Source of the DNA: Rhodopirellula baltica
Lineage (GTDB): Bacteria; Planctomycetota; Planctomycetia; Pirellulales; Pirellulaceae
DNA length: 64,000 nt
Assembly: GCA_002901265.1 (NCBI GenBank)
Contig: PPHI01000043.1
Coordinates: 18,795-82,794 of the forward strand
Direction: 5' to 3'
In this document: positions 38,074 to 49,100 of the stretch, one piece after another
Layout of the letters: each line of letters starts with the position of its first letter
Numbering within the stretch: position 1 is the first letter of the stretch
Program-made: the position numbers and the translations under genes
The notes under the pieces: generated by a model
Seen by the model: only the letters and a program-made list of their open reading frames with translations
The model's database searches: none
What the model was told of the DNA's origin: nothing

Positions 38074-39087
38074 ATGCTTTTCATCGGCTTTTTCGCAGGA
38101 ATAGTCGTCTACAGTTTCTTCCGCTGCGTCGTGGGCGGGTTTTACACGGTCAGTCCTGATCAGCGGGCGGTCGTCACCAGCTTTGGCAAAGCCGAACGTT
38201 TGCGTGGCGTCACAACGGCCTCAGATGATGCCGCGTCGATGACTTCCGAAGAACAACATCGCTACGAGTACCCGCAAGTTCGCGTGGTCGGCCCCGGCGG
38301 TCCGTACTTTAAACTGCCTTGGCAAACGGTTCACAAAGTCAGCGTCGCGACACAGGCCGTCGACCTTTCCTGGGACCCCTCAAAAGCCCAAGACACCATC
38401 GAAGCGGTGACCAAGGATAACTTGACCACGGGGATCAACGGTCAACTGCGTTATCGCGTCAGTGAAAACAATCTTTATCCCTATCTCTTCGGTGTCACCA
38501 GTCCGCTCGAACACGTCATGGGGTACTTCGTTTCGGTACTGCGAGAGCGCGTCGCGAACTTCGTCGATCCGAAAGGTCAGACGTTGCTTTCCGATAGCGA
38601 ATTGGAGTCCGCGGACGGCGAGTCGACGGGGCCATCAGTCGATCTATCGGAAGGTGTCTCGATCAATGACTTGCGCAAGAACCTTCCACTGCTGAATCAG
38701 TACATGGAAGAACAATGCCGTTCGACCACCGCACGTTACGGCATCGAACTCGACGCCGCCTTGATCACCGAAATCGATCCGCCAGCCGAAGTCGACCGCG
38801 CCCTTTCGGCAATTAACAGCACACGCAACCAAGTCGCTGCTGACCTGAGCACCGCCCGCGCCGACAGCGAGCAACAAATCACCATGAGCGCCCGCGCCGT
38901 GGAGATCGCGACCAACAACGCACAAGCAGAAGTCGCACCGCTGCGTGAAATGGCTGGCACCCTTGCGGAGATCAAAAAGACTGGCGGATCGCCGGCGCTT
39001 AAAGCCTACGTTCGCAACGCGAAGATTCCACTCTTCAATGCGGCTCACCGAGTCATCCAAACCGTCAACAGCAAATCGAATCCTTAG
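38074..39087 (+). CDS. SPFH/band-7 membrane protein A
   Basis: The gene encodes a 337-residue protein from the ATG at 38074; an in-frame TTG at 38053 is possible but would only lengthen the tail before the membrane segment. Residues 1-25 form one hydrophobic N-terminal membrane segment. An SPFH/band-7 domain follows, with QRAVVTSFGKAERL, GPGGPYFKLPWQ and TKDNLTTGINGQLRYRV. Near the C-terminus there is an alanine-rich helical stretch (about AEVAPLREMAGTLAEIKK) as in stomatin, HflK and prohibitin proteins. Such proteins oligomerise on the inner face of membranes, scaffold lipid domains or control membrane proteases. It is followed after 60 bases by a second SPFH gene, so the two probably form a hetero-oligomer like HflK-HflC, although neither is clearly HflK or HflC. 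Confidence 0.85.
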   Translation: MLFIGFFAGIVVYSFFRCVVGGFYTVSPDQRAVVTSFGKAERLRGVTTASDDAASMTSEEQHRYEYPQVRVVGPGGPYFKLPWQTVHKVSVATQAVDLSWDPSKAQDTIEAVTKDNLTTGINGQLRYRVSENNLYPYLFGVTSPLEHVMGYFVSVLRERVANFVDPKGQTLLSDSELESADGESTGPSVDLSEGVSINDLRKNLPLLNQYMEEQCRSTTARYGIELDAALITEIDPPAEVDRALSAINSTRNQVAADLSTARADSEQQITMSARAVEIATNNAQAEVAPLREMAGTLAEIKKTGGSPALKAYVRNAKIPLFNAAHRVIQTVNSKSNP

Positions 39088-39147
39088 ACATTCCTTCGTT
39101 CTTCGAATCGACAACAAAACACAACTGTAAAACAAAAGAGAAATACG

Positions 39148-40011
39148 ATGGAATGGTTTGGTGCTGGATTTTTTATCGGGTTGATCATCATCCCCGTGCT
39201 CTTGGGATTCGCTCGCTTCTTTGCCCTCTACGCATGCGTGGGTGAATGCCAAGCGTACGTGTTGACGCTGTTTGGCAAAGTCATGGGCACAATTGACACG
39301 CCCGGTTTGCAGATCCCATTCTTCAAATTCGGTCCACGTGCACTGTTGGTCCCTTTCTTTGGCAAGTCGTACTTCGTCAGTACTGCGCTGCGTCAACACT
39401 ACTTGCGCAACCAAATGGTCAACTCCGAAGAGGGGACACCGATGGGCGTTGGTATCTGGTACGAAATGCGGGTAACTGATCCGCAGAGCTACCTATTCAC
39501 CAATGCCAACCCCGATGGATCATTGCAAGCCAACGTGACCAGCTCGACGATTTCGACGCTCAGCAACCTGGAAATGGAAAAGATGCTGGAGGATCGACAC
39601 TCGCTCAGCCGCACAGTGCGAGCCACTGTGTCACCGCTTTCGGAAAAGTGGGGCTACACGCTTGGTTCGGTTTATATCCGTAAAGTCGCGTTTACGGACC
39701 GAATGATGGTCGACAATATCACCGAGAAGGTTGTGAAGCGTTTGGTCCAAGTCACCAGTGCGATGAAACAGGATGGCGAAAACCGCGTCGGTCTGATCAA
39801 AAGTGAAACCGCCTATCGCGTTTCGCAAAAGATGGCGGAAGCATCAGCCGCCCGTCCAATGATCGTCGGCAAAGCACTCAACGAGATCTCAGCGGCTGAC
39901 GAAGAGATCCTCGAAACCGTTCTTTCAGTGATGGAAATCGACACACTGCTAAAATCCAATGCGTCGATCGAACTCTTACCAGCCGACGGCAACGTGCTTT
40001 ATCAAGTCTAA
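39148..40011 (+). CDS. SPFH/band-7 membrane protein B
   Basis: The gene encodes a 287-residue protein. Residues 1-30 form a hydrophobic membrane anchor, followed by a band-7 core with YVLTLFGKVMGTIDTPGLQ, GVGIWYEMRVTDPQSYLF and a TVSPLSEKWGYTLGSVYIRKV segment. The latter resembles the end of SPFH domains, where the late-core arginine/lysine-rich strand precedes a helical region. It starts at ATG after a weak AGAG. The close spacing to gene A (60 bases) and the shared fold suggest a paired complex. The C-terminal part is shorter than in flotillins. Confidence 0.85.
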   Translation: MEWFGAGFFIGLIIIPVLLGFARFFALYACVGECQAYVLTLFGKVMGTIDTPGLQIPFFKFGPRALLVPFFGKSYFVSTALRQHYLRNQMVNSEEGTPMGVGIWYEMRVTDPQSYLFTNANPDGSLQANVTSSTISTLSNLEMEKMLEDRHSLSRTVRATVSPLSEKWGYTLGSVYIRKVAFTDRMMVDNITEKVVKRLVQVTSAMKQDGENRVGLIKSETAYRVSQKMAEASAARPMIVGKALNEISAADEEILETVLSVMEIDTLLKSNASIELLPADGNVLYQV

Positions 40012-40080
40012 GCACTTCAGATCTAAGATGATTTGCTACACTACGTCTCCGCTCAGCTTTCAACGTTCGGAGACGTTTTG

Positions 40081-41835
40081 TTGGACCCGATTGTTATCGC
40101 TTTCTTTTCTGCCGCAGCGATCGTGATCGTTTACTGGCATGTTCGTTTCAACGACAATGCCAAGTACCAGCGTCTTTCCAGACGCGGCGCGAAGTCCATC
40201 CAAAGGCATGACTTTCCGGATGCTCTATTCCACTACGCTGAACTCGAAAAACTGGCATTACGTCAGAATGACTCAGCAACGGCGAACGTCTTCCACTTCG
40301 TTGCAGCCGAAGGCACTGGAATCGCCTCGTACTGCCTTGAAGATTTTCCGGAAGCCATTGTGGCATTTCAAAGGGCTCTTGAAGTTGCAGGAAAAGGCGT
40401 CGAAGCCTCCGTCGCGTCGCACGTCCAAATACTTTGTCTGCTAGCCAGTTCTTATCAATCTCTCTCCCGGGCGGATGAGTCGAGACAGAGTTTCGAGCAA
40501 TTGAAGGCGTATTGTCAGTCACTCGCTGCAGAGGAATTTAGCGAGACATTCGACTTTCTTGACCACGCTGTCGCTATGATCGCGGGTGCTCAGCAATATG
40601 AATTGGCAATGTCCATTTTGGAACTGCTCGATCAGCAACTCGATCGCTTGCCAAACAACGAAGTCCACCAGCAACGCTTGCAGTGCCAGATTCGCCTCGC
40701 CAATTTTCTCTACGCTAAAGACGAGTTCCAGACCTGCCTGGGCAAGAGTGAATCGATTCTGAATGACGAATCGACCAACCCACCATTGTTGGCTGCGGCG
40801 TTTCAACTCGTTGGTTCATGTCAGTTCGCATTCGGTGATTTCGCTCGTGCGACTCAATCGCAACAATCATCGCTTGAGCAAATCGCGTCCTATGCCAATG
40901 CATCCGAGATCGCCCACTCAAAATACACGCTCGCGACGTACCTGCTCTACTACGGCAACTACCAACAAGCAACCAAACTCGCACAGCGTTGCCACCCCAC
41001 ATTGAAACGCGAATATCAATTCTCCGATGAAGGGCGTCGCTTTTTGTTGCTGAGTGATCTGCCGTTCCTTTTTCATAGCGGCGACTATAAATCGATGTCG
41101 CAGGTACTCAATGAACTGGAATCCATTCCAAAAACACTCGGCGTTCGGGCTTTAACGAACGAAGCATCCAATCAGTGTTGGCGTGCACAGTTCTTCGGCG
41201 ACCTGCAATGTTTCGATCGCGCAATCGCCTGCATCCGCGAAGCCCTCGACTCACTAAGCCGTATGCACGGTGACTCGCGGCATGATTCGATTGTCTACCG
41301 AATCCTTCTCACGTCCTTTGCGATCCATCTCGGGCAGCTTGACGAAGCCGGCGAACAACTTGCTCTCATCGCTGCGACTCAAAAGTCTCTGGGATCCCAA
41401 AACTATTCGTGGTCGACTAGCTTGCTGAGCGTTCGCGCAAGTTTTGAGTTGGCGCAAGGAAAAGCTTCGGAGTGCCTATCAACTGTCGAATCGGCAATTG
41501 AACGGCTGAATGAAACCGTGCTTCCGAACAACACCAGCTATGCAGAACAATGGCTGATTCGATCACAAGCCCAACATGCGATAGGCGACATCGAATCCGC
41601 AATCAACTCTGCGAAACGTAGCATTTCCAAACGTGAAGAATCGCAACCGCCTGACCACCTGCGTTTTTTCGCCTCCTACCAAACGCTAGCCACTCTCTAT
41701 CAGCAATTGGGGCAAAACGAACATGCAATCGAGTTTGAACAAAAGGCAGACGCAATTCGCAAACAATGCGACTTAATTTTGCAGGACGCTACGATTGGAA
41801 CTGGCGAACGTGAACTGAATCCCTACGCGGTGTAG
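40081..41835 (+). CDS. membrane-anchored TPR protein
   Basis: The gene encodes a protein of about 584 residues with no usable ATG near its start. I place the start at TTG 40081, seven bases after GGAGA (40069-40073); TTG 40078 and TTG 40033 are alternatives. A single membrane helix (PIVIAFFSAAAIVIVYWHV) at residues ~3-21 is followed by a cytoplasm- or periplasm-facing array of tetratricopeptide repeats. These are recognisable by alternating helices such as ALFHYAELEKLA, AIVAFQRALEVA and AIACIREALDSLSRM. TPR arrays bind protein partners; no catalytic motif is visible. The gene begins 69 bases after SPFH protein B and may be co-transcribed with the SPFH pair, which would make it an adaptor for that complex. 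The partner is not known. Confidence 0.75.
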   Translation: MDPIVIAFFSAAAIVIVYWHVRFNDNAKYQRLSRRGAKSIQRHDFPDALFHYAELEKLALRQNDSATANVFHFVAAEGTGIASYCLEDFPEAIVAFQRALEVAGKGVEASVASHVQILCLLASSYQSLSRADESRQSFEQLKAYCQSLAAEEFSETFDFLDHAVAMIAGAQQYELAMSILELLDQQLDRLPNNEVHQQRLQCQIRLANFLYAKDEFQTCLGKSESILNDESTNPPLLAAAFQLVGSCQFAFGDFARATQSQQSSLEQIASYANASEIAHSKYTLATYLLYYGNYQQATKLAQRCHPTLKREYQFSDEGRRFLLLSDLPFLFHSGDYKSMSQVLNELESIPKTLGVRALTNEASNQCWRAQFFGDLQCFDRAIACIREALDSLSRMHGDSRHDSIVYRILLTSFAIHLGQLDEAGEQLALIAATQKSLGSQNYSWSTSLLSVRASFELAQGKASECLSTVESAIERLNETVLPNNTSYAEQWLIRSQAQHAIGDIESAINSAKRSISKREESQPPDHLRFFASYQTLATLYQQLGQNEHAIEFEQKADAIRKQCDLILQDATIGTGERELNPYAV

Positions 41836-42149
41836 ACGCCGACGATTGAAGCGAGCTATTCCAACGCAGACGACGCATCACTTTTTGGTCCGCCGCACTT
41901 TGGTTCACTCAGCCCACACCGCTTGATAATCCCCTCTTCACCTTCCAAAGACTTGCGACCGCCAAATTGTCCATCGCATGTCATGCAAGGCACTCCATTC
42001 GTATCGTGACCAGTCGGTCAGATCTCACTGTTCTGCTGACGCTGTTTGCCGAAAATCCCAATTTTGGAAACCGAATCCGGCTGTGAGCGATATGATTGCC
42101 AACGGGGGGATGTTCCGTAGACCGTTTTGCTCCGAATTTAGGCCGAGTG
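41836..42149. other. intergenic region before the GH13 gene
   Basis: This is a 314-base stretch. An in-frame TTG at 42096 could extend the GH13 protein upstream, but the ATG at 42150 is preferred. I see no RNA gene, repeat or clear terminator. Confidence 0.5.
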
Positions 42150-44069
42150 ATGAATACGGATAAGCTGGGTGCGACGTTGACGTTTGGTGGGGTGATGTTT
42201 CGCACTTGGGCGCCGGCGGCGACCCAAGTCATGCTTCGTGGTTCGTTCAGTGACTGGGCTGACGTCCCTCTTGAGCGAGACGGTGAGGGATTTTGGTCCA
42301 AGTTTGTGCCCGGGGCCAAAGAGGGCGACCAATACAAGTTCTATGTCGTTGGCACTGGATCGGCGGGATACAAACGCGATAGCCATGCCCGCGCGATCTA
42401 CCGTCACGGAAGCCGCAATTGCGCCGTGACGAACCCTGCGTCGTTCCCTTGGCATGACGCCAATTGGAAAACGCCTCCGTACGAGCATTTTATTATCTAT
42501 CAATTGCACGTCGGTGCGTTCTTCGCCGAAGACGAACACGGAGTCGATCAACGGCCAAATCGCGTTGCAACCTTCATCGACGTCATTCGAAAAATCCCTT
42601 ACCTCGCTGATCTAGGCGTTACGGCCGTTCAGCTGCTGCCCATTCAAGAGTTCCGCACCGAACGCGGACTTGGATACAACGGCACGAACTACTTTTCGCC
42701 TGAAGTCGACTACAGCTTTGATTCGAAGAGCACGGAATTCGAGCGGGGCTTTCAATTCATCAATCAGCTCCTCACCTCTCGAGGCTTGGCCCCCTACGCT
42801 CCCGGCGATCTGAACTGTCAAACCAAACAGTTGATGGCACTGATCGACTTGTTGCACGTCCACGGGATCGCGATCATCTTTGACGTGGTCTACAACCACG
42901 CGGGCGGTGACTTCGGCGACGAAGGCATCTATTTCTATGATCGTCAGCCATACGGGAACCAGAACAACAGCCTGTACTTTACCGATCGCGAATGGGCCGG
43001 CGGACTCGGTTTCGCGTACTGGAAAGAACATGTCCGCCAGTTCCTGATCGACAACGCAAAATTCTTTATCGACGAATACCACGTCGACGGATTTCGGTTT
43101 GACGAAGTCACCGTGATCGACCAATTCGGCGGATGGTCGTTCCTCCGCGACCTGACCAATACGATTCGGTATCACAAACCCGATGTTTTGCAAATTGCCG
43201 AATACTGGGCCGACCAGTCGGTGATCGTCCGCGAGACACGACATGGCGGAGCGGGGTTTGATTCGGTTGTCGATTCAGGTCTACGCGGAGCAGTCCGCAA
43301 TGCCCTGAAACAGGCGTCACTAGGCAATCACGCCGCTGTTGATCTTCATCTTGTCGTTGATCAGTTGTATCCGAAGCATGGGCCGGCTTGGCGGCAGGTC
43401 CCACACCTTGAAAACCACGACATCGTTCGAGTCAACAATACAACCGACCGAGATCCTCGAATCGCGGAGCTCGCCGGCGGAAACGATCCACGATCTTGGT
43501 ATGCAAGAAGCCGTTCACGCTGGGCTGCAGGTGTGCTGCTAACCGCTCCAGGCATCCCCATGCTATTCATGGGGCAAGAGATCCTGGAGGACAAGTACTG
43601 GAGTGATAATCCGGGATACTATCGCGACTATCTGATTGATTGGGACGGTTTGGAGCATGAACGACCGATGCAAGATTACTTGCGTTGCGTGCGAGAGTTG
43701 TGCTGGCTTAGACGGCGTCATCCGGCACTCCGAAAAGACGGATTCGCGGTACATCACCGCCCGGACAGCAACCGAGTGTTCGCGTTCCACCGCTGGGTCG
43801 AAGGCGTCGGCCGTAACGCGGTCGTCGTTGCGAATTTGAACGAATCCAGCTTCCACGGCTACCAGATTGGATTCCCGCTTTCCGGACACTGGTTCGAATC
43901 ATTCAACAGCGACGTCTTCGACAATTGGGTGAATCCGAATACGGTCGGTAACGGCGGGCACATCGATGCAAACGCGGGACCGTTCGACGGGCTGCAAGCG
44001 TCAGCCCGTCTTTCCATTCCCGCGAACTCTGTCTTGGTCTTCACGCGAGACCAAGGTGACGCCATCTAG
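42150..44069 (+). CDS. GH13 alpha-amylase-family protein, probably glucan branching enzyme-like
   Basis: The gene encodes a 639-residue protein. An N-terminal CBM48-like domain (~10-95) contains FRTWAPAATQVMLRGSFSDW. The GH13 barrel follows: region I DVVYNH, region II GFRFDEV with the nucleophile D318, region III QIAEYW with the acid/base E351, and region IV LENHD with the transition-state stabiliser D424. All three catalytic carboxylates are present, so it should be active. CBM48 plus GH13 is typical of glycogen branching or debranching and trehalohydrolase-type enzymes. The IAEYW motif differs from the AEES of standard GlgB, so the exact reaction is not settled; I favour a branching-enzyme-like role in storage-glucan metabolism. 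There is no signal peptide, so it is cytoplasmic. It converges on the next gene with 43 bases between their ends. Confidence 0.8.
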   Translation: MNTDKLGATLTFGGVMFRTWAPAATQVMLRGSFSDWADVPLERDGEGFWSKFVPGAKEGDQYKFYVVGTGSAGYKRDSHARAIYRHGSRNCAVTNPASFPWHDANWKTPPYEHFIIYQLHVGAFFAEDEHGVDQRPNRVATFIDVIRKIPYLADLGVTAVQLLPIQEFRTERGLGYNGTNYFSPEVDYSFDSKSTEFERGFQFINQLLTSRGLAPYAPGDLNCQTKQLMALIDLLHVHGIAIIFDVVYNHAGGDFGDEGIYFYDRQPYGNQNNSLYFTDREWAGGLGFAYWKEHVRQFLIDNAKFFIDEYHVDGFRFDEVTVIDQFGGWSFLRDLTNTIRYHKPDVLQIAEYWADQSVIVRETRHGGAGFDSVVDSGLRGAVRNALKQASLGNHAAVDLHLVVDQLYPKHGPAWRQVPHLENHDIVRVNNTTDRDPRIAELAGGNDPRSWYARSRSRWAAGVLLTAPGIPMLFMGQEILEDKYWSDNPGYYRDYLIDWDGLEHERPMQDYLRCVRELCWLRRRHPALRKDGFAVHHRPDSNRVFAFHRWVEGVGRNAVVVANLNESSFHGYQIGFPLSGHWFESFNSDVFDNWVNPNTVGNGGHIDANAGPFDGLQASARLSIPANSVLVFTRDQGDAI

Positions 44070-44112
44070 ACCAATGACGGCCCCAAGCGTTAACAACATT
44101 CAATGACTCGCG

Positions 44113-45810
44113 TTACTGCTGCGATTGCAAGTAAAGGTCAGCCAATTCCTCCGGCAGCACCCATTCGACATCACCGTCGATCTGTTCGGTCAAGTCTTTG
44201 ATCTTCTGCATGTCGAACTCCCAGTTCTGGATAAACACGACGCCAAATTTGGGGTCTCGTCGCCGCAACATCCGTTTGACTTGAGCAACGGTTTCTTTGG
44301 CAGGTACCGCATCGTTGAGGAAGTGAAAGGTAGGAATCCCATCGGTCAAGTACGGTTCATCACGCCACCATTGTCGCCCGTACCCTTCCAGCAGACACTC
44401 CATCCCCTTGAGTTGCTTGGCGACGTCAGCGAACTGCTCTCCGCCGCGCTCCCCAACGATCGTTCCCCAATACCAACGCAATCCAAGCTGCTGATTGAAT
44501 TGATTGGTCATGTCCAAGTAGCGACGAAAGATTTCTGCCTGCTTCGGACCGTATGCTTCTCCGTAGTGCAGCGGATACATGTACCCCAACCCGCTGACCG
44601 CACAACCAAACGAATCAAAGGCTGTTTGTGAGTTGTAGTAATAATCGAGAAGTGGTCCATGCAATTGCAACATGGCTGGCCCCATCGTCCATCCGATTGG
44701 CAACTCACCACGCAGCGGACTCCGCCAATACTTTTCCGTTGGCATGAAGTCCAGCCACAGGTTCATGTTGTCACCATCGCTGACCAAAAGGCACAGATAG
44801 CGTTTGGCAGGGTCATAGCTCAACTTGCGTGTTTCCGGTTGCTTGATGGAGGTTGTTTTTGCTTCCCAACCACTCCAAACCGACAGGTTCGTGTGCCAGT
44901 CTGTCGGAATCAAAAACTTCCCATGATCGGACAACAGCTTGACTCCCAAGCCTTCGCCAATGCCGGTGTCCTTGCCACCACCATTGGGATATCCGAAAAC
45001 CGGAATATTGACAGGCATCTTGGCAAGCATCGCCTTGATCGCGTCAAGGTCACCGTCGGTTGTTGCTTCATCGCGATAATCCGGATGCGAGATCCAGAAT
45101 GTGAACACCTTGTGCTGGACCAAATAATCTCGCAGGTGACCATGGATCACAGGGGAGAACACCGCGATGGCATTTTGATTCATTTCTGGCCACAAGTTCT
45201 CCCATGCCCACGCATACGCCTCTTTGTTTGTAGTCCAACGACCTCGTGTGTCTTCGGCAACCTTCAATCTGAAACGCTCGACGTCTTCCGGAAAGGCCAT
45301 CGGAATGCCGCGGACAGAAGCAATCATCATCGCGACGTTCAATCCGGCCGGGAGCTTCGGATCGACGACGACCACTTCTTGTACTGAATATCGCTCGATC
45401 AAATCTTCCACCGACTCGATGGCTTCCCGATCGGTGACGTATTCTTTGTCGACTAACCAATCCAACCAAACTTGGTCGATCGATTGCCGACGTCCACCCT
45501 CGGTTCCCAAGGGCCGAATCCGATTTTCGCTTAGCAGTAGAAACAGTTCCGGCTGTTCGCGATTAGCCAACCCCTGAACAGAAGCTACAAAAGCCTGCGT
45601 GTTTCTGGGCAAGGCACGGGCGTCGAAAACGAACAACTTTTTTGCCGGCGTTTTCGCCTGCGGACAGACTTCCTGCACTTCAGCTGGGCGTTCAATAAAA
45701 ACCGGTTCCGGAAACTCAGACTGCGCAGAAACCGTACTGCTAGCGGCGAAGATCAGAACCGCGGCCAAGTTGAGGAACTGTCGGAACGTCGTTTGGGAGA
45801 GCAACAACAT
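44113..45810 (-). CDS. secreted GxGYxYP-domain protein (putative glycoside hydrolase)
   Basis: The gene encodes a 565-residue protein from the ATG at 45810; an upstream GTG/ATG extension to 45948 would place 46 polar residues before the signal peptide and is unlikely. Residues 1-28 are a signal peptide (MLLLSQTTFRQFLNLAAVLI then FAASSTVSAQS). The family signature GLGYMYP is at about residue 406, within VSGLGYMYPLHYGE. LVSDGDNMNLWL and an FIQNWEFD segment near the end are also typical. The GxGYxYP family is predicted, not proven, to be glycoside hydrolases. It is exported to the periplasm or beyond. It lies convergent with the GH13 gene and divergent from the large helicase gene, with no evident functional link to either. 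Confidence 0.85.
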   Translation of the reverse strand: MLLLSQTTFRQFLNLAAVLIFAASSTVSAQSEFPEPVFIERPAEVQEVCPQAKTPAKKLFVFDARALPRNTQAFVASVQGLANREQPELFLLLSENRIRPLGTEGGRRQSIDQVWLDWLVDKEYVTDREAIESVEDLIERYSVQEVVVVDPKLPAGLNVAMMIASVRGIPMAFPEDVERFRLKVAEDTRGRWTTNKEAYAWAWENLWPEMNQNAIAVFSPVIHGHLRDYLVQHKVFTFWISHPDYRDEATTDGDLDAIKAMLAKMPVNIPVFGYPNGGGKDTGIGEGLGVKLLSDHGKFLIPTDWHTNLSVWSGWEAKTTSIKQPETRKLSYDPAKRYLCLLVSDGDNMNLWLDFMPTEKYWRSPLRGELPIGWTMGPAMLQLHGPLLDYYYNSQTAFDSFGCAVSGLGYMYPLHYGEAYGPKQAEIFRRYLDMTNQFNQQLGLRWYWGTIVGERGGEQFADVAKQLKGMECLLEGYGRQWWRDEPYLTDGIPTFHFLNDAVPAKETVAQVKRMLRRRDPKFGVVFIQNWEFDMQKIKDLTEQIDGDVEWVLPEELADLYLQSQQ

Positions 45811-46119
45811 GACAATCGATCGGGGGCAATAGTGGTGGGGCAATTGGGGCAGGGAGATTAGATCACGAAACGGTCGGTCACAAGTCGCGTGATCGGGGGA
45901 GCCTGGCCCCCAATTATCGATCACCTGCGCGCGATTCCGCGTGTACAACTGGCACTTTTACACCAATCAACGTGACAAACCTTGACGTCTCGGAGTGATT
46001 CGCAAATGGCGTTTTCGCGGCGTACGGAATAGTCCTCGTGACCGTTATCGCCCACTTTGATCCTGCATCCGATTTTCGATTGCCGATAGGGGTTCGCGTC
46101 CCCATCAACCATGGCATTC

Positions 46120-46125
46120 TATAAT
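46120..46125 (+). promoter_or_regulatory. -10-like TATAAT before the large helicase gene
   Basis: A perfect TATAAT lies 42 bases upstream of the ATG at 46168 and downstream of an alternative ATG at 46111. If it is the -10 element, transcription would start near 46132, and only the ATG at 46168 would be available. No good -35 is seen at the expected distance. Confidence 0.4.
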
Positions 46126-46167
46126 CGTGCTCTGAGAGTAGATCTGTACCGGGGGCTCATCCGAACA

Positions 46168-49100
46168 ATGACTGACGCACCGCAATCGCCGACTTCCCAC
46201 GCTGTCGTAATTCGCCCGGAATTGGCCAACTGTCTGAACTACGCGTCGTGGCAAAATTCGGTCCCGCTGCTGAAATCACTGCGGGTTCAGAATCCGACCG
46301 ATCAGACGCTTCAAGACCTGTCGCTGACTGTCACCTCTTCCCCAGCGTTCATCCGACCGAAACGGTGGGTGATCGATCGCCTTGGTGCGATCTCGGAAAT
46401 TAAACTTCGCGATCGCGAAATCCAATTGGATGCTGATTACCTCAACGGCCTGAACGAAGCCGAACGCGGGACGCTGACATTCAAACTCGCAAGCGGCGAC
46501 TCGATCGTATCCGAAATCGAAATGCCTGTCCGCGTATTGGCACGCGACGAGTGGGGAGGAATGCTCGCCGGCGGTGGGTTACTCGCTGCGTTTGTCATGC
46601 CCAACGACCCGGCGGTGTCAAAGGTTCTCAAGTCGGCCAGCGAAGTACTGGAACAGTACGGCCACGGCGCGGCGCTGGACGGGTACCAGAGCGGCGATCC
46701 GCGGCGAGCCTACATGTTGATTGCCGCGTTATGGTCGGCGGTTGCTACGCACGGTTTAACCTATGCAAATCCGCCTAAAAGCTTCGAACTCCAGGGACAG
46801 AAAACACGGCGCCCATCGACGGTCTTAGCCGACGGATTGGCAACTTGTTTGGACAGCACGCTGCTTTTTGCCGCTGCAATCGAGGCGATCGGGTTGAACC
46901 CTGTGATCGTGATGATCGAAGGGCATTGCTTTGTTGGCGCTTGGTTGATCGAAAAAACGTTCGGACAAACGCTGGAACCGACCTGTAGCGAAATCCGCAA
47001 AGCGATCGCATCCAACGAGCTGATTACGTTCGAAACGACGATGGTCACCGGTCGTCCTCCGGCGCGATTCGAAGACGCGATCAGCCACGCCGCGAAATCG
47101 ACGAGCCAGGAGAACGAGCACGCTTACTTGGCGACAATCGACATCGCACGTGCACGCATGAATCAAATCCGTCCGCTTGCATCGCACCAGATTGCATCGC
47201 AAGTTGTCACGGAAGAAGAGTCGGCTTCGCAAGGCCCGTTGCCGTTGCCAGCGGCGCCGACATTCGACGATGTTGCCTTTGAAGAATCGGACGAAAAACC
47301 GGCTACGCCCGAAGGCCGCATCGATCGTTGGCAACGCAAACTGCTGGACTTGTCGCTCCGCAACCGCTTGCTGAATTTCAAATCGAACAAGCAGTCGATT
47401 CCGATTCTTTGCCCCGATATTTCGCAACTCGAAGACCGACTTGCCGACGGCGGCAAATTGCGATTGATCTCGCTTTCAGAGCAAAATCCGCTCGGCGACC
47501 GTGATGCCGAAACACACCGCCAGCGTACCAACCAAGATTTGAATCTCGAGTTCGCTCGGCAAGCATTGGGCCGAGATGAGATCACTTGCACCCTCACCGA
47601 AAAAGAGCTTTCCGGACGTCTGACGACGATCTACCGCAACGTCAAAAACGATCTCTCCGAAGGCGGTACCAACACGCTGTTTCTGGCCGTCGGTTTCTTG
47701 AGATGGAAACCCAAACCGGACGAAGACAAGGTCTACCTCGCGCCACTGTTGTTGGTCCCTGTCAAGCTGACGCGCAAAAGTGCATTGTCACCCTATTTCT
47801 TGACCATGCACGAAGACGAAGTGCGATTCAATGCGACATTGATTCAGCTTCTCAAGAAAGACTTTGATCGTGACTTGGCGGTCTTCGAATCCGACTTGCC
47901 GACCGATGACAGTGGCGTCGATGTCCCCAAGGTTTTGGCCCGGATGCGCCGCGAAGTCCGCGAGATACCGGGCTTTGAAGTCGTCGACGAGACCGCGTTG
48001 GGAACGTTTTCGTTTGCTAAGTACTTGATGTGGAAAGACCTCGTCGATCGGATTGACAGCCTGAAACAAAATCGAGTCGTACAGCACCTGATTGATAACC
48101 CGGAACAGGCATTCGAATCCGCAGCGGGATCGATCCCGTCGCCGCAACAGATCGACACCCAATTTGAGCCCAAGGACATTTTCCATCCCTTGCCGGCCGA
48201 CTCGTCACAGCTAGCTGCTGTGATGGCAGCTTCCGAAGGGCAGGACTTTGTCTTGGTCGGACCTCCAGGAACTGGCAAAAGTCAAACGATCGCGAACATT
48301 ATTTCGCAGTGTCTGGCGATCGGTAAATCAGTCTTGTTCGTCGCGGAAAAAACAGCCGCGTTGGATGTCGTCTATCGACGCCTTAAAGAACACGGGCTAG
48401 CGGATTGCTGCCTGGAATTGCACAGCAGCAAAGCAGAGCGGCGCAAATTCCTGGATCAACTCCATTCGGCGTGGCAAAACAATCGACGAGCCGATCCGAC
48501 AGAATGGCTGATGATCAGCGAGCGTCTGAAGTTTCGACGTGACGAATTGAATGCCTATGTCGCCGCGATCCATCACACACATCCAAACGGATGGACCGCT
48601 TACGAAGCGATGGGACTGTGCGTGCAAGGCACCGAACACGAAACACCCGAGCTCAAGTGGGCCGACTCGGTTTCGCATGATCAACAGGGTTACCAACGTC
48701 TGCTGAGCGTCGCAGAATCGCTTGCCCTGACGTTTGCGGAAATCGATTTGGCGACATCGCTGCCGATGGTCAAAACGACGGAATGGTCGGCGTCCTGGGA
48801 ACAGTCACTACTGACTGAATGCGGCAAAGTTCAAACGATTTCGGCGGCGTTTCAACGATCGATGGCTACGTTCACCAAGCAGTTGGGAATCGCCGAGCGA
48901 TCCGATTGCTCGCTCTCTGAAGTCGAAGTATTACAGCGATTGGCCAAGGCACTTGAACGCTGTGTCGACGAAGACGTGCGGATCCTCTTTCACAAGAACT
49001 TTGCCAAGCTGAGCGCCGCAAACACGGATCTCGAACATGCAATCACGGCCTACCGGTCGACGAAAGACTCGATCGACGCGGACTACGACGATTCACTCGC

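Noticed and set aside
46111..46167. ATG 46111 as start of the helicase protein
   Set aside because: A TATAAT at 46120-46125 lies downstream of it, and the extra 19 residues look unlike a protein N-terminus; ATG 46168 is preferred, with moderate confidence.
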